Assembly (NCBI RefSeq): GCF_003945545.1 | Contig: NZ_CP029617.1 | Coordinates: 7,653,001-7,717,000 of the forward strand | Length of the DNA: 64,000 bases | From: Streptomyces sp. WAC 01529 | GTDB lineage: Bacteria > Actinomycetota > Actinomycetes > Streptomycetales > Streptomycetaceae | Direction of reading: 5' to 3' | Shown here: positions 23,782 to 33,370 of the stretch, piece by piece | How positions within the stretch are numbered: position 1 is the first letter of the stretch | Layout of the letters: each line of letters starts with the position of its first letter | Notes under the pieces: generated by a model | What the model was told of the DNA's origin: nothing | The model's input: only the letters and a program-made list of their open reading frames with translations | Databases searched by the model: none | Position numbers and translations under genes: made by a program

Positions 23782-23804
23782 GAAGCCGCGGTGATCGCGG
23801 CTTC
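23782..23804. promoter_or_regulatory. Inverted repeat upstream of the alcohol dehydrogenase gene
   Basis: GAAGCCGCG-GTGAT-CGCGGCTTC, a 9-bp perfect inverted repeat 29 bp before the ATG. It could be an operator, or the terminator of the small secreted-protein gene that ends at 23966. Confidence 0.35.
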
Positions 23805-23965
23805 CCGCGCGCGGGTTCCCCGGTCGTGCGGCGTCATGCGGAGGCGACCGGTCGACCCCCGCGCGACGCGCACCTCGCCCTCCGGACGCGCACTCGCCCC
23901 CAGCAAAACCACATCGGCGCGCGCGTGCCAACAGCAGCGGGGCGTTCGGGTGTGGTGCGGACGCA

Positions 23966-24361
23966 TCAGGGCCGGTTGTACCACCCGCACTTGAGTGTCG
24001 AGTTCGCATCGAGGCAGATCCTGACGGCCGTCGCCCCGCCGGGCACATCCGCGGGCAATTCGGCATTGAACTGGTATATCCCGTCGCACCGAGTGCGGCT
24101 GCTCCAAGTGCCGAGTTCGTTGCCAGAGGCACCGTACGTGCTGAACCACACCCTGCCGCAGCCGACGACCCGGTGTGTTCCAGCGGCCCCGACCGACCGG
24201 TCGCGCCACGTCAGGGTCCCGCGGACGGAGCTGGCGCCGATCGTGATGTCGAAAGGGGTGGTCGGGTAAGGGGCTGTCTGCGCGCCGGCGGCGGGAGCGC
24301 CCAGCAAGGTGCCCGCGGTCAGCACGACGGAACCGAGGGCGGCGGCGAGATGAGTCTTCAT
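23966..24361 (-). CDS. Small secreted protein with four Cys (paralogue A)
   Basis: 131 residues with a clear Sec signal (MKTHLAAALGSVVLTAGTLLGAPAAGAQ, cleavage near 28). The mature part has GASSVRGTLTWRDRSVG, VVGCGRVWFSTYGASG, RTRCDGIYQF, AVRICLDAN and a final LKCGWYNRP. Four Cys suggest two disulfides. It is clearly related to the next gene, with shared blocks GAS...GT.TW..RSVG, C.RV and an ending with Cys near Tyr. No known family or catalytic residues; it may be a beta-rich extracellular binding protein. It is downstream of its paralogue on the same strand. Confidence 0.7.
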   Translation of the reverse strand: MKTHLAAALGSVVLTAGTLLGAPAAGAQTAPYPTTPFDITIGASSVRGTLTWRDRSVGAAGTHRVVGCGRVWFSTYGASGNELGTWSSRTRCDGIYQFNAELPADVPGGATAVRICLDANSTLKCGWYNRP

Positions 24362-24390
24362 GTGATCTCCAGGATGGGGACTACGGCAGC

Positions 24391-24421
24391 CCGACCGCGG
24401 CTTCGGCGAAGCCGCGGTCGG
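24391..24421 (-). terminator. Perfect hairpin between the two secreted-protein genes
   Basis: CCGACCGCGGCTTC and GAAGCCGCGGTCGG form a 14-bp stem over a 3-nt loop, 6 bp past the stop of the upstream paralogue. This suggests the two genes have separate transcripts or attenuated read-through. Confidence 0.75.
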
Positions 24422-24426
24422 CAGTA

Positions 24427-24879
24427 CTAGTGCAGGCCGTCGATGCAGTAGCCGGCGCGGTAACAGGTCTGCCCCTTGAGGTACTTCTGGTTCTCGTCGG
24501 TCATGTAGACCCAGATGCTGTCGGACCCCCCGACGACGTCCGCGATAAGGGTGAAGTCCGCCGGCCCGGATCGATTGCACCAAGTGCTGCTGCTCTTGAA
24601 GTCCAGTGAGGTGTCACCGGCCCACGCCCGCGCGTAGACCCGCCGGCAATTGCTGGCCTTGAAGGAGGCGTCGATACCCACCGACCGGTTGGACCAGGTG
24701 GCCGTGCCTTTGTAGTAACTCGCCCCGTACACGATCGAGATGTCGGCGGCAGCGGTGCCGACGGCGGTCGCGGGTGTCGCCGCGAAGGCCATCCCGGCGA
24801 CCGATGCGGCCGCGGTCACGGCCACGCCGACCCTCCTCGTGCGGCTCTTCACCTTCGGTGCGTCCTTCAACCTCACCAT
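24427..24879 (-). CDS. Small secreted protein with four Cys (paralogue B)
   Basis: 150 residues. N-terminal Lys/Arg-rich n-region, hydrophobic core VGVAVTAAASVAGMAFA and a likely cut near ATPATAVG. The mature part contains ISIVYGASYYKGTATWSNRSVGID, SNCRRVYARAWAG, SSTWCNRSG and a C-terminal GQTCYRAGYCIDGLH. It shares spacing and several identities with paralogue A, so the pair arose by tandem duplication and then diverged. The function is unknown. The ATG at 24879 has GGGAG 9 bp upstream. Confidence 0.7.
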   Translation of the reverse strand: MVRLKDAPKVKSRTRRVGVAVTAAASVAGMAFAATPATAVGTAAADISIVYGASYYKGTATWSNRSVGIDASFKASNCRRVYARAWAGDTSLDFKSSSTWCNRSGPADFTLIADVVGGSDSIWVYMTDENQKYLKGQTCYRAGYCIDGLH

Positions 24880-25014
24880 GACAACCACTCCCAGGTCCCT
24901 CGGGTGGACGTTGCTGCCGCTGTTCGGCGACACGACTTCACCACGGGGGAACGTCGCGCCGGAAAGCATTCGAGCCGGTTCAAATCCATCGCGACGACTG
25001 CTAGCGTCGGGACG

Positions 25015-25995
25015 GTGCTCACCCTGTGTGTAGACGCCGATACGGTGTCCAGGACACGGCTGGCGCCTTCACCCGCTTCGGAAGCCGTGGCGTGGCTGAG
25101 GCTCACCGCCGCGTCGGGACGGCACCCGGTCTTCGGGGATCCCGGACCACTCGCCCGAGCATCACTTGCCCATCCCGATGTCGCCCTGCTCGTCGACCTG
25201 TTGCCGCGGAACGGCGACACCTACAGACCTGACCTGCTCACCCCTCAGCCAGGAACGGACGCACAGCGCCGCGACCTGATCGACGAGCAGATCGCGCACA
25301 TCGAGGCCGTGGCGCAGGACGACCTCGAAACCCAGGTCTTCACCCACACCCGGACCCACTGGAGCAGGCCGCTGCCGACCACCACCCGCCGGATCGCGGA
25401 GTCGGGGCAGATGCAGCGCCGTCTCGCCAACGGTCTCGCCCGGTTCTGGCGTGACACCTTGGCCGAGGGCTGGCCCGAACTGCGCTCGATCATCGATCAG
25501 GACATCGCCCACCGCGCGACAGCCGGCGCCACCCACGGCGTCGGCCGGACGCTCGGAACGCTCCACCCCGACATGGCCTGGACGGGCGACGCGATCACCC
25601 TCGCCAAGCCGTGGGATGCCGAAATCGATGTCATCGGCCGGGACCTGGTCCTCATCCCCAGCGTGCTCGACCGGCCCGCCGTCATCATCCAGGTCGACAC
25701 CCCTGGGCAACTCGTCTTCTACTACCCTGCCCAGCGGATCGGAGCCGACCGGGATCGCGAGTCCGGAAAGATCGCGCAAGTGGTCGGCAACGCCCGGGCG
25801 GCCTTGCTGGCGGACCTCGAAACCGCCCGGTCCACCGCGGAACTGGCCGCCCGGACCGGATACACCCCGGGCACCGTCTCCTACCACCTCAGCGCCCTGC
25901 ACCGCGCACGCCTCGTCACCAAGGTCAGAGACGGGCGGTACGTGCTGTACCAGCGGACCGCGCACGCGGCGGGCCTCCTGGAAGAAGCCCATTGA
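25015..25995 (+). CDS. ArsR-like winged-helix regulator (DUF5937 type)
   Basis: 326 residues, read divergently from the secreted paralogues. A long N-terminal domain (about 1-230) of the DUF5937 kind contains HPDVALLVDLLP and a conserved FWRDTLAEGWPELRSIIDQDI. A C-terminal ArsR winged helix (about 260-320) reads TARSTAELAARTGYTPGTVSYHLSALHRARLVTKVRDGRYVLYQRT. It is typical of Streptomyces regulators with unknown ligands. Start chosen at GTG 25015, where conservation-like sequence begins; the ribosome site is weak. It could control the divergent secreted genes, which is only positional inference. Confidence 0.75.
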   Translation: MLTLCVDADTVSRTRLAPSPASEAVAWLRLTAASGRHPVFGDPGPLARASLAHPDVALLVDLLPRNGDTYRPDLLTPQPGTDAQRRDLIDEQIAHIEAVAQDDLETQVFTHTRTHWSRPLPTTTRRIAESGQMQRRLANGLARFWRDTLAEGWPELRSIIDQDIAHRATAGATHGVGRTLGTLHPDMAWTGDAITLAKPWDAEIDVIGRDLVLIPSVLDRPAVIIQVDTPGQLVFYYPAQRIGADRDRESGKIAQVVGNARAALLADLETARSTAELAARTGYTPGTVSYHLSALHRARLVTKVRDGRYVLYQRTAHAAGLLEEAH

Positions 25996-26130
25996 ACTAC
26001 TCGACGCTCCTACACAGTCCCGAAGGCAGGACAAGAGCCCTGGCCGGTGGCAGGATGCACCGCAACTCGCGCAGCACACAGCGCTGTTGACCTCGATCGC
26101 GCCCTGGATCGAGCCTGCCCTGGAGGTCCT

Positions 26131-26961
26131 GTGTCCGCTCGCCCCTCGAAGCCCGTTCGTTCCCCGGTGGCTGCCATAGCCCTGACCGCAGTCGCCGGAC
26201 TGCTGATGGCGGGCTGCACCAGCACCAAGCCCGACAGCGACGGCGACAAGGGCGCCGCCGGGATCAAGCTCGTCTCGTCCGGCAAAATCAAGACCTGCAC
26301 GCATCTGCCCTATCCGCCGTTCCAGTCGAAGAAGGACGGCGAGATCGTCGGTTTCGACGTGGATCTGGTCGACCTGGTCGCCAAGGAACTGGGGGTCGAG
26401 CAGGAGATCGTCAACACACCGTTCGAGGGCATCGAAACCGGCCAGGACTTCAACATCCGCAAGTGCGACCTGGCCGCCGCGGGCATGACGATCACCGACG
26501 AGCGCGACAAGGTCATGGACTTCTCGGACCCCTACTTCAACGCCACCCAGGCGCTGATCACCAAGAAGGGGAAGCCCTACAAGACCTTCCAGGACCTCAA
26601 GGGAAAGAAGCTCGGCTACCAGAAGGCCACCACCGGCGGCATCTACGCCAAGAAGGAGAGCAAGGGCCTCGACATGGAGCTCGTGGAGTACGAGGACGTC
26701 GGCCTGCTGCTCACCGCGGTCAAGGCCGGAAAAGTCGACGCGGGCATCAACGACAACGGCGTGCTCTTCGATTACATCAAGGACAACCCGGACACCGAGG
26801 TGACCGCGGAGTTCGACACCGGTGAGAAGTACGGGCTCGGCTTCCGCACGGGCAACGACTCACTGCGCAAGAAGGTCAACGAGGTCCTCAAGGAGGCTCG
26901 GACCGACGGCAGTTACGACAGGATCTACAAGAAGTGGTTCGGCACCACTCCGCAGAGCTGA
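26131..26961 (+). CDS. Amino-acid ABC transporter substrate-binding lipoprotein
   Basis: 276 residues from a GTG with GGAGG 5 bp upstream. Lipoprotein signal ending in LLMAGC, then a Ser/Asp/Gly linker. The binding domain is the polar amino-acid type (SBP_bac_3): CTHLPYPPFQSKKDGEIVGFDVDLVDLVAKELG, TPFEGIETGQDFNIRKCDLAAAGMTITDERDKVMDFSDPYF. It delivers a polar or charged amino acid to the membrane permease encoded next. It is the first gene of a three-gene import operon. Confidence 0.9.
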   Translation: MSARPSKPVRSPVAAIALTAVAGLLMAGCTSTKPDSDGDKGAAGIKLVSSGKIKTCTHLPYPPFQSKKDGEIVGFDVDLVDLVAKELGVEQEIVNTPFEGIETGQDFNIRKCDLAAAGMTITDERDKVMDFSDPYFNATQALITKKGKPYKTFQDLKGKKLGYQKATTGGIYAKKESKGLDMELVEYEDVGLLLTAVKAGKVDAGINDNGVLFDYIKDNPDTEVTAEFDTGEKYGLGFRTGNDSLRKKVNEVLKEARTDGSYDRIYKKWFGTTPQS

Positions 26962-27002
26962 CCTCAAGCACGCAAACGGCTGACCAGAGGAGTTCTGCGC
27001 GT

Positions 27003-27788
27003 ATGTCCATGTCCCGACGGCAGCGGGCACGGTTGTTCCGCGGCGTCCAGTACGCCGTGCTGTTCCTCGCCTTGGCCGTGTTCGCGCTGGTGGCCGACTG
27101 GGGGACGCTGCGCCAGGCGTTCTTCGACGTGGAGATCGCCAAGGCGCTGTTCCCCGAGGTGATCACCACCGCGCTGGTCAACACCGCCTACTACACGCTG
27201 CTCGGCTTCGGCTTCGGCCTGGGGCTCGGCATCGTGCTGGCGCTGATGCGGCTGTCCACGGTGCCTCCGTACCGCTGGATCGCGATCGCCTATATCGAGT
27301 TCTTCCGCGGCGTTCCCTCCCTCCTTGTGTTCATCGCGCTCGGCTTCGGTGTGCCGCTGGCCTTCGAGGTCGCGCTCGACATGGGCGTCACGGTGATGCT
27401 GTCCCTGGGCCTGGTGGGCGCCGCCTATATGGCCGAGACGATCCGGGCCGGCATTCTGGCGGTGCCCAAGGGGCAGACGGAGGCGGCCCGTTCACTGGGC
27501 ATGTCACCGGGGCGTGCGATGGTGTCGATCGTGATGCCGCAGGCGTTCCGGATCGTGCTGCCGCCGCTGACCAACGAGCTGATCCTGCTCACCAAGGACT
27601 CCTCACTGGTCTATCTGCTCGGCCTCTCGCTCGGCCAGTTCGAGTTGGCCAACTTCGGCCGGGACGCGCTGAACGAGCACAAGAGCCTGACCCCGATCCT
27701 GATCGCCGGACTGCTGTATCTCGTCATCACCCTCCCGCTCGGCCATCTGGTGCGGCGGCTCGAGGCCCGTACGGCGAAAGCCAGGTGA
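27003..27788 (+). CDS. Amino-acid ABC transporter permease
   Basis: 261 residues, His/Glu/Gln-type permease. Membrane helices start at about 18; the loop to the ATPase is [33 protein letters not shown], the EAA motif of this family. GAGGAG lies upstream of the ATG at 27003. It overlaps the ATPase gene by 4 bp. A single permease gene implies a homodimeric channel. It transports the amino acid bound by the preceding lipoprotein. Confidence 0.9.
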   Translation: MSMSRRQRARLFRGVQYAVLFLALAVFALVADWGTLRQAFFDVEIAKALFPEVITTALVNTAYYTLLGFGFGLGLGIVLALMRLSTVPPYRWIAIAYIEFFRGVPSLLVFIALGFGVPLAFEVALDMGVTVMLSLGLVGAAYMAETIRAGILAVPKGQTEAARSLGMSPGRAMVSIVMPQAFRIVLPPLTNELILLTKDSSLVYLLGLSLGQFELANFGRDALNEHKSLTPILIAGLLYLVITLPLGHLVRRLEARTAKAR

Positions 27789-28627
27789 GCACCGTGAAGC
27801 CGGACAAGGCACCCGACGCGCCCGCACCCTCGGGCCAGGCGATCGAGGTGCGCGAGCTGCGCAAGTCGTTCGGCGATCTGGAGGTGCTCAAGGGGATCGA
27901 CCTCACGGTCGGGCGCGGTGACGTCGTGTGTGTCATCGGCCCTTCGGGCTCCGGCAAGTCGACCCTGCTGCGCTGCGTCAATCTCCTGGAACAGCCCACG
28001 TCGGGCACGGTGACGGTGGCCGGCACGGAGGTCACCGACCCCGATGTGGACATCGATCGCGTGCGCCGCCGGATCGGCATGGTCTTCCAGTCCTTCAACC
28101 TCTTTCCACACCTCACGGCGCTGGAGAACCTGACCATCGCGCAGCGCCGTGTGCTGCGGCGCGGCAAGGAGGAGGCGGAGCGCATCGCGCGGGCCAACCT
28201 CGCGCGGGTGGGCCTCGTCGACAAGGAGCGGTCCTACCCGGCGCAGCTCTCCGGGGGCCAGCAGCAGCGGGTCGCGATCGCCCGGGCGCTGTCCATGGAC
28301 CCCGAGTTGATGCTCTTCGACGAGCCGACCTCCGCGCTCGACCCCGAACTGGTCGGGGACGTACTCGCGGTGATGCGCTCGCTCGCCCAGGAGGGGATGA
28401 CGATGCTGGTGGTCACCCATGAGATGAGTTTCGCGCGCGAGGTCGCCGACCGGGTGGTCTTCATGGACGACGGAGTGATCGTCGAGGAGGGCACGCCCGA
28501 CCGTGTGGTGGGCGACCCGCAGCACGAGCGGACCCGGACGTTCCTGGCGCGCGTACTCGATCCCGCGGCGGCGGAGGTGGGCGAGGTCCCGGACACGGGT
28601 CCGCACGACAAGCGCGTGGACCGCTGA
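27785..28627 (+). CDS. Amino-acid ABC transporter ATP-binding protein
   Basis: 280 residues. Walker [15 protein letters not shown] loop [17 protein letters not shown], signature [15 protein letters not shown], Walker [15 protein letters not shown] and switch His in VVTHEMSFA mark a GlnQ-type importer ATPase. The GTG start overlaps the permease stop (GTGA). The C-terminal 25 residues beyond the fold are acidic and probably flexible. It powers the amino-acid import system of this operon. Confidence 0.92.
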   Translation: MSTVKPDKAPDAPAPSGQAIEVRELRKSFGDLEVLKGIDLTVGRGDVVCVIGPSGSGKSTLLRCVNLLEQPTSGTVTVAGTEVTDPDVDIDRVRRRIGMVFQSFNLFPHLTALENLTIAQRRVLRRGKEEAERIARANLARVGLVDKERSYPAQLSGGQQQRVAIARALSMDPELMLFDEPTSALDPELVGDVLAVMRSLAQEGMTMLVVTHEMSFAREVADRVVFMDDGVIVEEGTPDRVVGDPQHERTRTFLARVLDPAAAEVGEVPDTGPHDKRVDR

Positions 28628-28696
28628 GCGCGCCTCGGGGCGAATATCCCGGCGTACGGGCGCCTCCCGGTAGCTCATTTCGCGTAAACCGCACCA

Positions 28697-28715
28697 GGTG
28701 AGCGGCTTGCTCACC
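28697..28715 (+). terminator. Small hairpin after the amino-acid ABC operon
   Basis: GGTGAGC and GCTCACC pair over a 5-nt loop (GGCTT), 70 bp past the ATPase stop. It is a weak candidate terminator. A TACAGT at about 28765 is a possible -10 for panD; otherwise the 199-bp gap shows no gene. Confidence 0.4.
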
Positions 28716-28826
28716 GCGGTGCACGATGTGGTGAAGAGCCCTCGATTCGAAGGCTGCCCGATGTACAGTGAAAGGCGCCCCTGACCTGCAAAAAGCTGGC
28801 AGGGAGCCGTCTCTCAGGAGTTCAAA

Positions 28827-29243
28827 GTGCTGCGTACTCTCTTCAAGTCCAAGATCCATCGCGCCACGGTGACCCAGGCAGACCTGCACTACGTGGGATC
28901 CGTCACCATCGACGCGGACCTGCTCGACGCCGCCGATCTGCTGCCCGGCGAACTCGTCCACATCGTCGACGTCACCAATGGCGCCCGCCTGGAGACGTAC
29001 ACGATCGCGGGCGAGCGCGGGAGCGGGGTCATCGGCATCAACGGCGCCGCAGCGCACCTCGTCCACCCCGGCGATAAGGTGATCATCATCAGCTACGCCC
29101 AGGTCGAGGACGCCGAGGCGCGGGCGCTGCGGCCCCGGGTCGTGCATGTCGACGAAGCCAACCGCATGGTGGCCCTCGGTGACGATCCGGCCGAGGGTGT
29201 GCCGGGGGACCCGGAGAGTGTGCGGAACCCGTTGAGCCTCTGA
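28827..29243 (+). CDS. panD: Aspartate 1-decarboxylase proenzyme
   Basis: 138 residues, normal length. The self-cleavage site is Gly24-Ser25 in HYVGSVTID; Ser25 becomes the catalytic pyruvoyl group. [18 protein letters not shown] and [14 protein letters not shown] are standard PanD blocks. It decarboxylates L-aspartate to beta-alanine for pantothenate and coenzyme A, in the cytosol. GTG start with CAGGAG 7 bp upstream. panB and panC are not nearby. A GNAT gene follows, 67 bp on. Confidence 0.95.
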   Translation: MLRTLFKSKIHRATVTQADLHYVGSVTIDADLLDAADLLPGELVHIVDVTNGARLETYTIAGERGSGVIGINGAAAHLVHPGDKVIIISYAQVEDAEARALRPRVVHVDEANRMVALGDDPAEGVPGDPESVRNPLSL

Positions 29244-29310
29244 GCGGGGCTCCGCCTCCTCGACGGGCCGGCGCCGGCTGCGTGTCACGTACCGCGAGCG
29301 AGGAGAGTCG

Positions 29311-29715
29311 ATGAGCGTCGAAATCCGTGACGATCGGGGCCGGGGGGTGCTCGAAGCGTTCGACGGCGACGGTGAGGCCCTCGGGCAGATCGTGTACTTC
29401 ACGCTGGACGAGCCCGATGCCGTGCCGGAGGTCGCGCCGGAAGCCGCGCCCGAGGCGGCCCCCGTGCCGGTGGCCGTGGCCGCGCTCGTGCCGGTGCACA
29501 CGGAAGTGGCGGCCGCGCATCAGGGCGAGGGCGTCGCGGGGGCGCTCGCCGGGGAGCTGTACGCCATCGCCGGGCGGGAGGGCCTCGCGGTCGTGCCGCT
29601 CTGTCCGTACGTCGTGAAGTGGGCCGAGCGCCATCCCGAGCGGGCGCCGGCCGCCTCCGACGATCTGACGCGGGCCGCGCTGGACAAGGTCCGGACGGAT
29701 CCCTCGGCATGGTGA
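29311..29715 (+). CDS. YjdJ-like GNAT family N-acetyltransferase with Ala/Pro insert
   Basis: 134 residues. GNAT fragment of the Gcn5-related YjdJ type: VEIRDDRGRGVLEAFDGDGEALGQIVYFTLDE, HTEVAAAHQGEGVAGALAGELYAIAGREGLAVVPLCPYVVKWAERHPE. The acetyl-CoA loop is HQGEGVAG. The middle strand is interrupted by VPEVAPEAAPEAAPVPV, a repeat-like Ala/Pro/Glu insertion. GAGGAGAG precedes the ATG. It overlaps the racemase gene by 7 bp. The substrate is unknown. Confidence 0.78.
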   Translation: MSVEIRDDRGRGVLEAFDGDGEALGQIVYFTLDEPDAVPEVAPEAAPEAAPVPVAVAALVPVHTEVAAAHQGEGVAGALAGELYAIAGREGLAVVPLCPYVVKWAERHPERAPAASDDLTRAALDKVRTDPSAW

Positions 29716-30413
29716 CCCTGGGGCTGCTGCATACGTCGTCCGCTCACGTCCCCGTCTTCGACGGGTTGCGGGACGCGCACCATCCGGGCGTTGAGCTGCG
29801 GCATCACGTGGTGGAGTCGCTGCTTGAGCGGGCCCGGTCGGAAGGGCCGGAGGCGGTCGCGCCGGACGTGCGGACCGCTCTGCTGCGGGCCGCCGGGGCA
29901 GGCGCCGCGGCCGTGCTGTGCACCTGCTCCTCCATCGGCGGCGTTGCCGAGGCGATGGGGCCGGAAGTGGGCGTTCCGGTGCTCCGGGTCGACCGGCCCA
30001 TGGCTGCCGCGGCCGTCGCCGCGGGGCCCCGGATCGTGGTGCTCGCCACCGTCGAGTCCACGCTGGGGCCGACCGTGGCGCTGGTCGAGGACGAGGCGCG
30101 CAAGGCTGGGCGGGAGGCCGAGGTGCGGTCCGTCGTGGTGGACGGGGCGTGGGAGCGGTTCGCGGCGGGCGACACGGAGGGGTGCGCCGCGCTCGTGGCG
30201 CGGGCGGTCTCCGAGGTACGGGACGCCGACGCGGTGGTGCTGGCGCAGGCGTCCATGGCGGCGGCGGAGGATCTCGTTCCAAGCGGGTCGGCGCGGGTGT
30301 TCTCCAGCCCCCGGGTGGGGCTTGATGCGGCTGTGGCGGCGGCGCGGGGGGCTGGCGGGGGCGCCTTGGGTGGCGGGGCGCCTGTTGCTGGTGGGGTGTC
30401 TGGGGTGTTGTAG
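29709..30413 (+). CDS. Aspartate/glutamate racemase family protein
   Basis: 234 residues. The Asp/Glu racemase superfamily fold has two pseudo-symmetric halves, each with a catalytic Cys. The first is seen in AAAVLCTCSSIGG (about 70-82). The second expected Cys block reads DAVVLAQASMAAAED, where Ala/Gln replace the Cys, so only one half carries the usual thiol. It may therefore be a hydantoin racemase-like, decarboxylase-like or non-racemising member. The ATG overlaps the GNAT stop. The Gly/Ala-rich C-terminus is probably disordered. Confidence 0.72.
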   Translation: MVTLGLLHTSSAHVPVFDGLRDAHHPGVELRHHVVESLLERARSEGPEAVAPDVRTALLRAAGAGAAAVLCTCSSIGGVAEAMGPEVGVPVLRVDRPMAAAAVAAGPRIVVLATVESTLGPTVALVEDEARKAGREAEVRSVVVDGAWERFAAGDTEGCAALVARAVSEVRDADAVVLAQASMAAAEDLVPSGSARVFSSPRVGLDAAVAAARGAGGGALGGGAPVAGGVSGVL

Positions 30414-30454
30414 GGCGACTGGGCAGCCGGACGCGGCTGAGCGGGCCGAGGTGG

Positions 30455-30519
30455 AGCCCCGTAAGGGGCGCGGGGAACTGCGCGCCCAGCCACAACGGCC
30501 CCGCGGCCTCCCGACAACC
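30455..30519. repeat. Streptomyces interspersed intergenic repeat
   Basis: AGCCCCGTAAGGGGCGCGGG and the following AACTGCGCGCCCAGCCACAA form two nested hairpins (GCCCC/GGGGC and GGGCGCG/CGCGCCC), then a CACAACGG...CCCGACAACC end. I recognise this as a sequence seen in many Streptomyces intergenic regions. It fills the 261-bp gap after the racemase gene, where no other gene is visible, and may also act as a terminator. Confidence 0.6.
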
Positions 30520-30674
30520 ACCGAGTCCAACCGCTACCGCATCGGCCGCAGGCCGGTGGGCGCGACTGTTCGGCGGCGAGCGGCGGCGAGGCCCCGGGAA
30601 TGGTGCCAGGCTTGGGGGCGGGGGGCTCGGGTAGGCGGGGGTGGAGCCGACGAAGCACTGGCTGGAGGATCGAC

Positions 30675-30839
30675 ATGACCCATCCGTTCCCTGACCCCGT
30701 ACCGCCGGGCCCCTTCCCGGACCCGGACCCCGTGCCGCAGCCCGACCCGCGGCCCACGCCGGAACCGTCGCCGTCCCCGATCCCCCAGCCACCGGGGCCC
30801 GACCCGGTGCCCGAGCCCCAGCCGGGGCCGCTGTCCTGA
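30675..30839 (+). CDS. Very small Pro/Asp-rich protein
   Basis: 54 residues from an ATG with CTGGAGGA 6 bp upstream. Almost half the residues are Pro, in a regular PDPxPxP pattern: MTHPFPDPVPPGPFPDPDP, QPDPRPTPEPSPSP, PGPDPVPEPQPGPLS. There is no signal peptide and no Cys, and it would form a polyproline-type extended chain. The excellent ribosome site and clean GC3 support it being real. The function is unknown. Confidence 0.6.
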   Translation: MTHPFPDPVPPGPFPDPDPVPQPDPRPTPEPSPSPIPQPPGPDPVPEPQPGPLS

Positions 30840-30991
30840 CGCTGATGTGAGGGGGCGGGGCCGCCGTGCCCTGCCCCCCATCCGCCGTGTCCTGCTCACC
30901 CGGGATCCGGGCGGGAGGGCGCCCCTGCCGGACCCGGGGGCGACTGGCATAGCGTGAGCCTCCGACACCGTGTCCGAAGGAGGAGCCGCCT

Positions 30992-32014
30992 GTGCCCCAG
31001 TTCGACCTGCCCCTCGATGAACTGCGCCGTTACCGGCCCGAGTTGCCGGAGCCCGACGACTTCGACGCCTTCTGGGAGAAGACGCTGCTGGAGGCGCGGC
31101 AGCACGAGCTCGACGCGCGGTTCGAGGCGGTGGAACTGCCGTTGCGGGGCGTACGGGTCCTCGACGTCACGTACGCCGGATTCGGCGGGCACCCTGTCAA
31201 GGGGTGGCTGGTTCTGCCCGCCGGAGCCGGAGCCGGAGCCGGAGCCCGAGCCGTATCCGGGGCCGGTGCCGACGCCGGGCAGGCGCTGCCCGCCGTCGTC
31301 GAGTACATCGGCTACGGCGGCGGACGCGGTCTGCCGCACATGCATCTGCTCTGGGCCACCGCCGGGTACGCGCACTTCGTCATGGACACCCGCGGGCAGG
31401 GCAGCGCGGGGTGGGCCCAGGGCGACACCCCGGACCCCGTGGGCAGCGGACCCGCGTATCCCGGGTTCATGACACGCGGCATCGAGGACCCGCACGACTA
31501 CTACTACCGACGGCTGTACGTCGACGCGGTGCGGGCCGTCGAGGCCGTCCGCGCCCATCCGCTGGTGGACGCCTCGCGGGTCGCCGCGCTCGGGGTGAGC
31601 CAGGGCGGCGGCCTCGCCCTCGCGGTCGGCGGTCTCGTACCGGACCTCGCGGCCGTCGCGTCCGACGTGCCGTTCCTGTGCGATTTCCCGCGTGCCGCGA
31701 CCCTCACCGACCGCCAGCCCTACAAGGAGATCGGCCTCTATCTGAAGGCTCGCCGGGGCGGGCAGGAGCGGGTCTTCCGGACGCTGTCGTACTTCGACGG
31801 CGTGCACTTCGCCGCCCGGGGGCGTGCGCCCGCGCTCTTCTCGGCCGCTCTGGAGGACCAGACGTGCCCGCCGTCCACGGTGTTCGCCGCCTTCAACGCC
31901 TACGCGGGAAGCGAGCGTTCCATGGAGGTGTACTCCTTCAATGATCACGAGGGTGGCGGCCCCTACCAGCAGGAAGTCCAACTGCGCTGGTTCGAGGGGT
32001 ATTTGAGGGCATGA
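30992..32014 (+). CDS. Acetylxylan esterase (AXE1/CE7) family protein
   Basis: 340 residues, alpha/beta hydrolase of the CE7 family: FDLPLDELRRYRPELPEPDDFDAFW at the start, nucleophile Ser in GVSQGGGLALAV, acid Asp in ALEDQTCPPST and His in NDHEGGGPYQQ. CE7 enzymes remove acetyl groups from short xylo-oligosaccharides and cephalosporin C, in the cytosol. There is no signal peptide, in line with the family. An AGAGAGAGARAVSGAGADAG insertion after LVLP comes from a GGAGCC hexamer repeat (31219-31252). GGAGGAGCC lies upstream of the GTG start. Confidence 0.87.
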   Translation: MPQFDLPLDELRRYRPELPEPDDFDAFWEKTLLEARQHELDARFEAVELPLRGVRVLDVTYAGFGGHPVKGWLVLPAGAGAGAGARAVSGAGADAGQALPAVVEYIGYGGGRGLPHMHLLWATAGYAHFVMDTRGQGSAGWAQGDTPDPVGSGPAYPGFMTRGIEDPHDYYYRRLYVDAVRAVEAVRAHPLVDASRVAALGVSQGGGLALAVGGLVPDLAAVASDVPFLCDFPRAATLTDRQPYKEIGLYLKARRGGQERVFRTLSYFDGVHFAARGRAPALFSAALEDQTCPPSTVFAAFNAYAGSERSMEVYSFNDHEGGGPYQQEVQLRWFEGYLRA

Positions 32015-33346
<1,332 letters not shown>

Positions 33347-33370
33347 GGCGGGCTGCCGGCCCGGCGGCTG

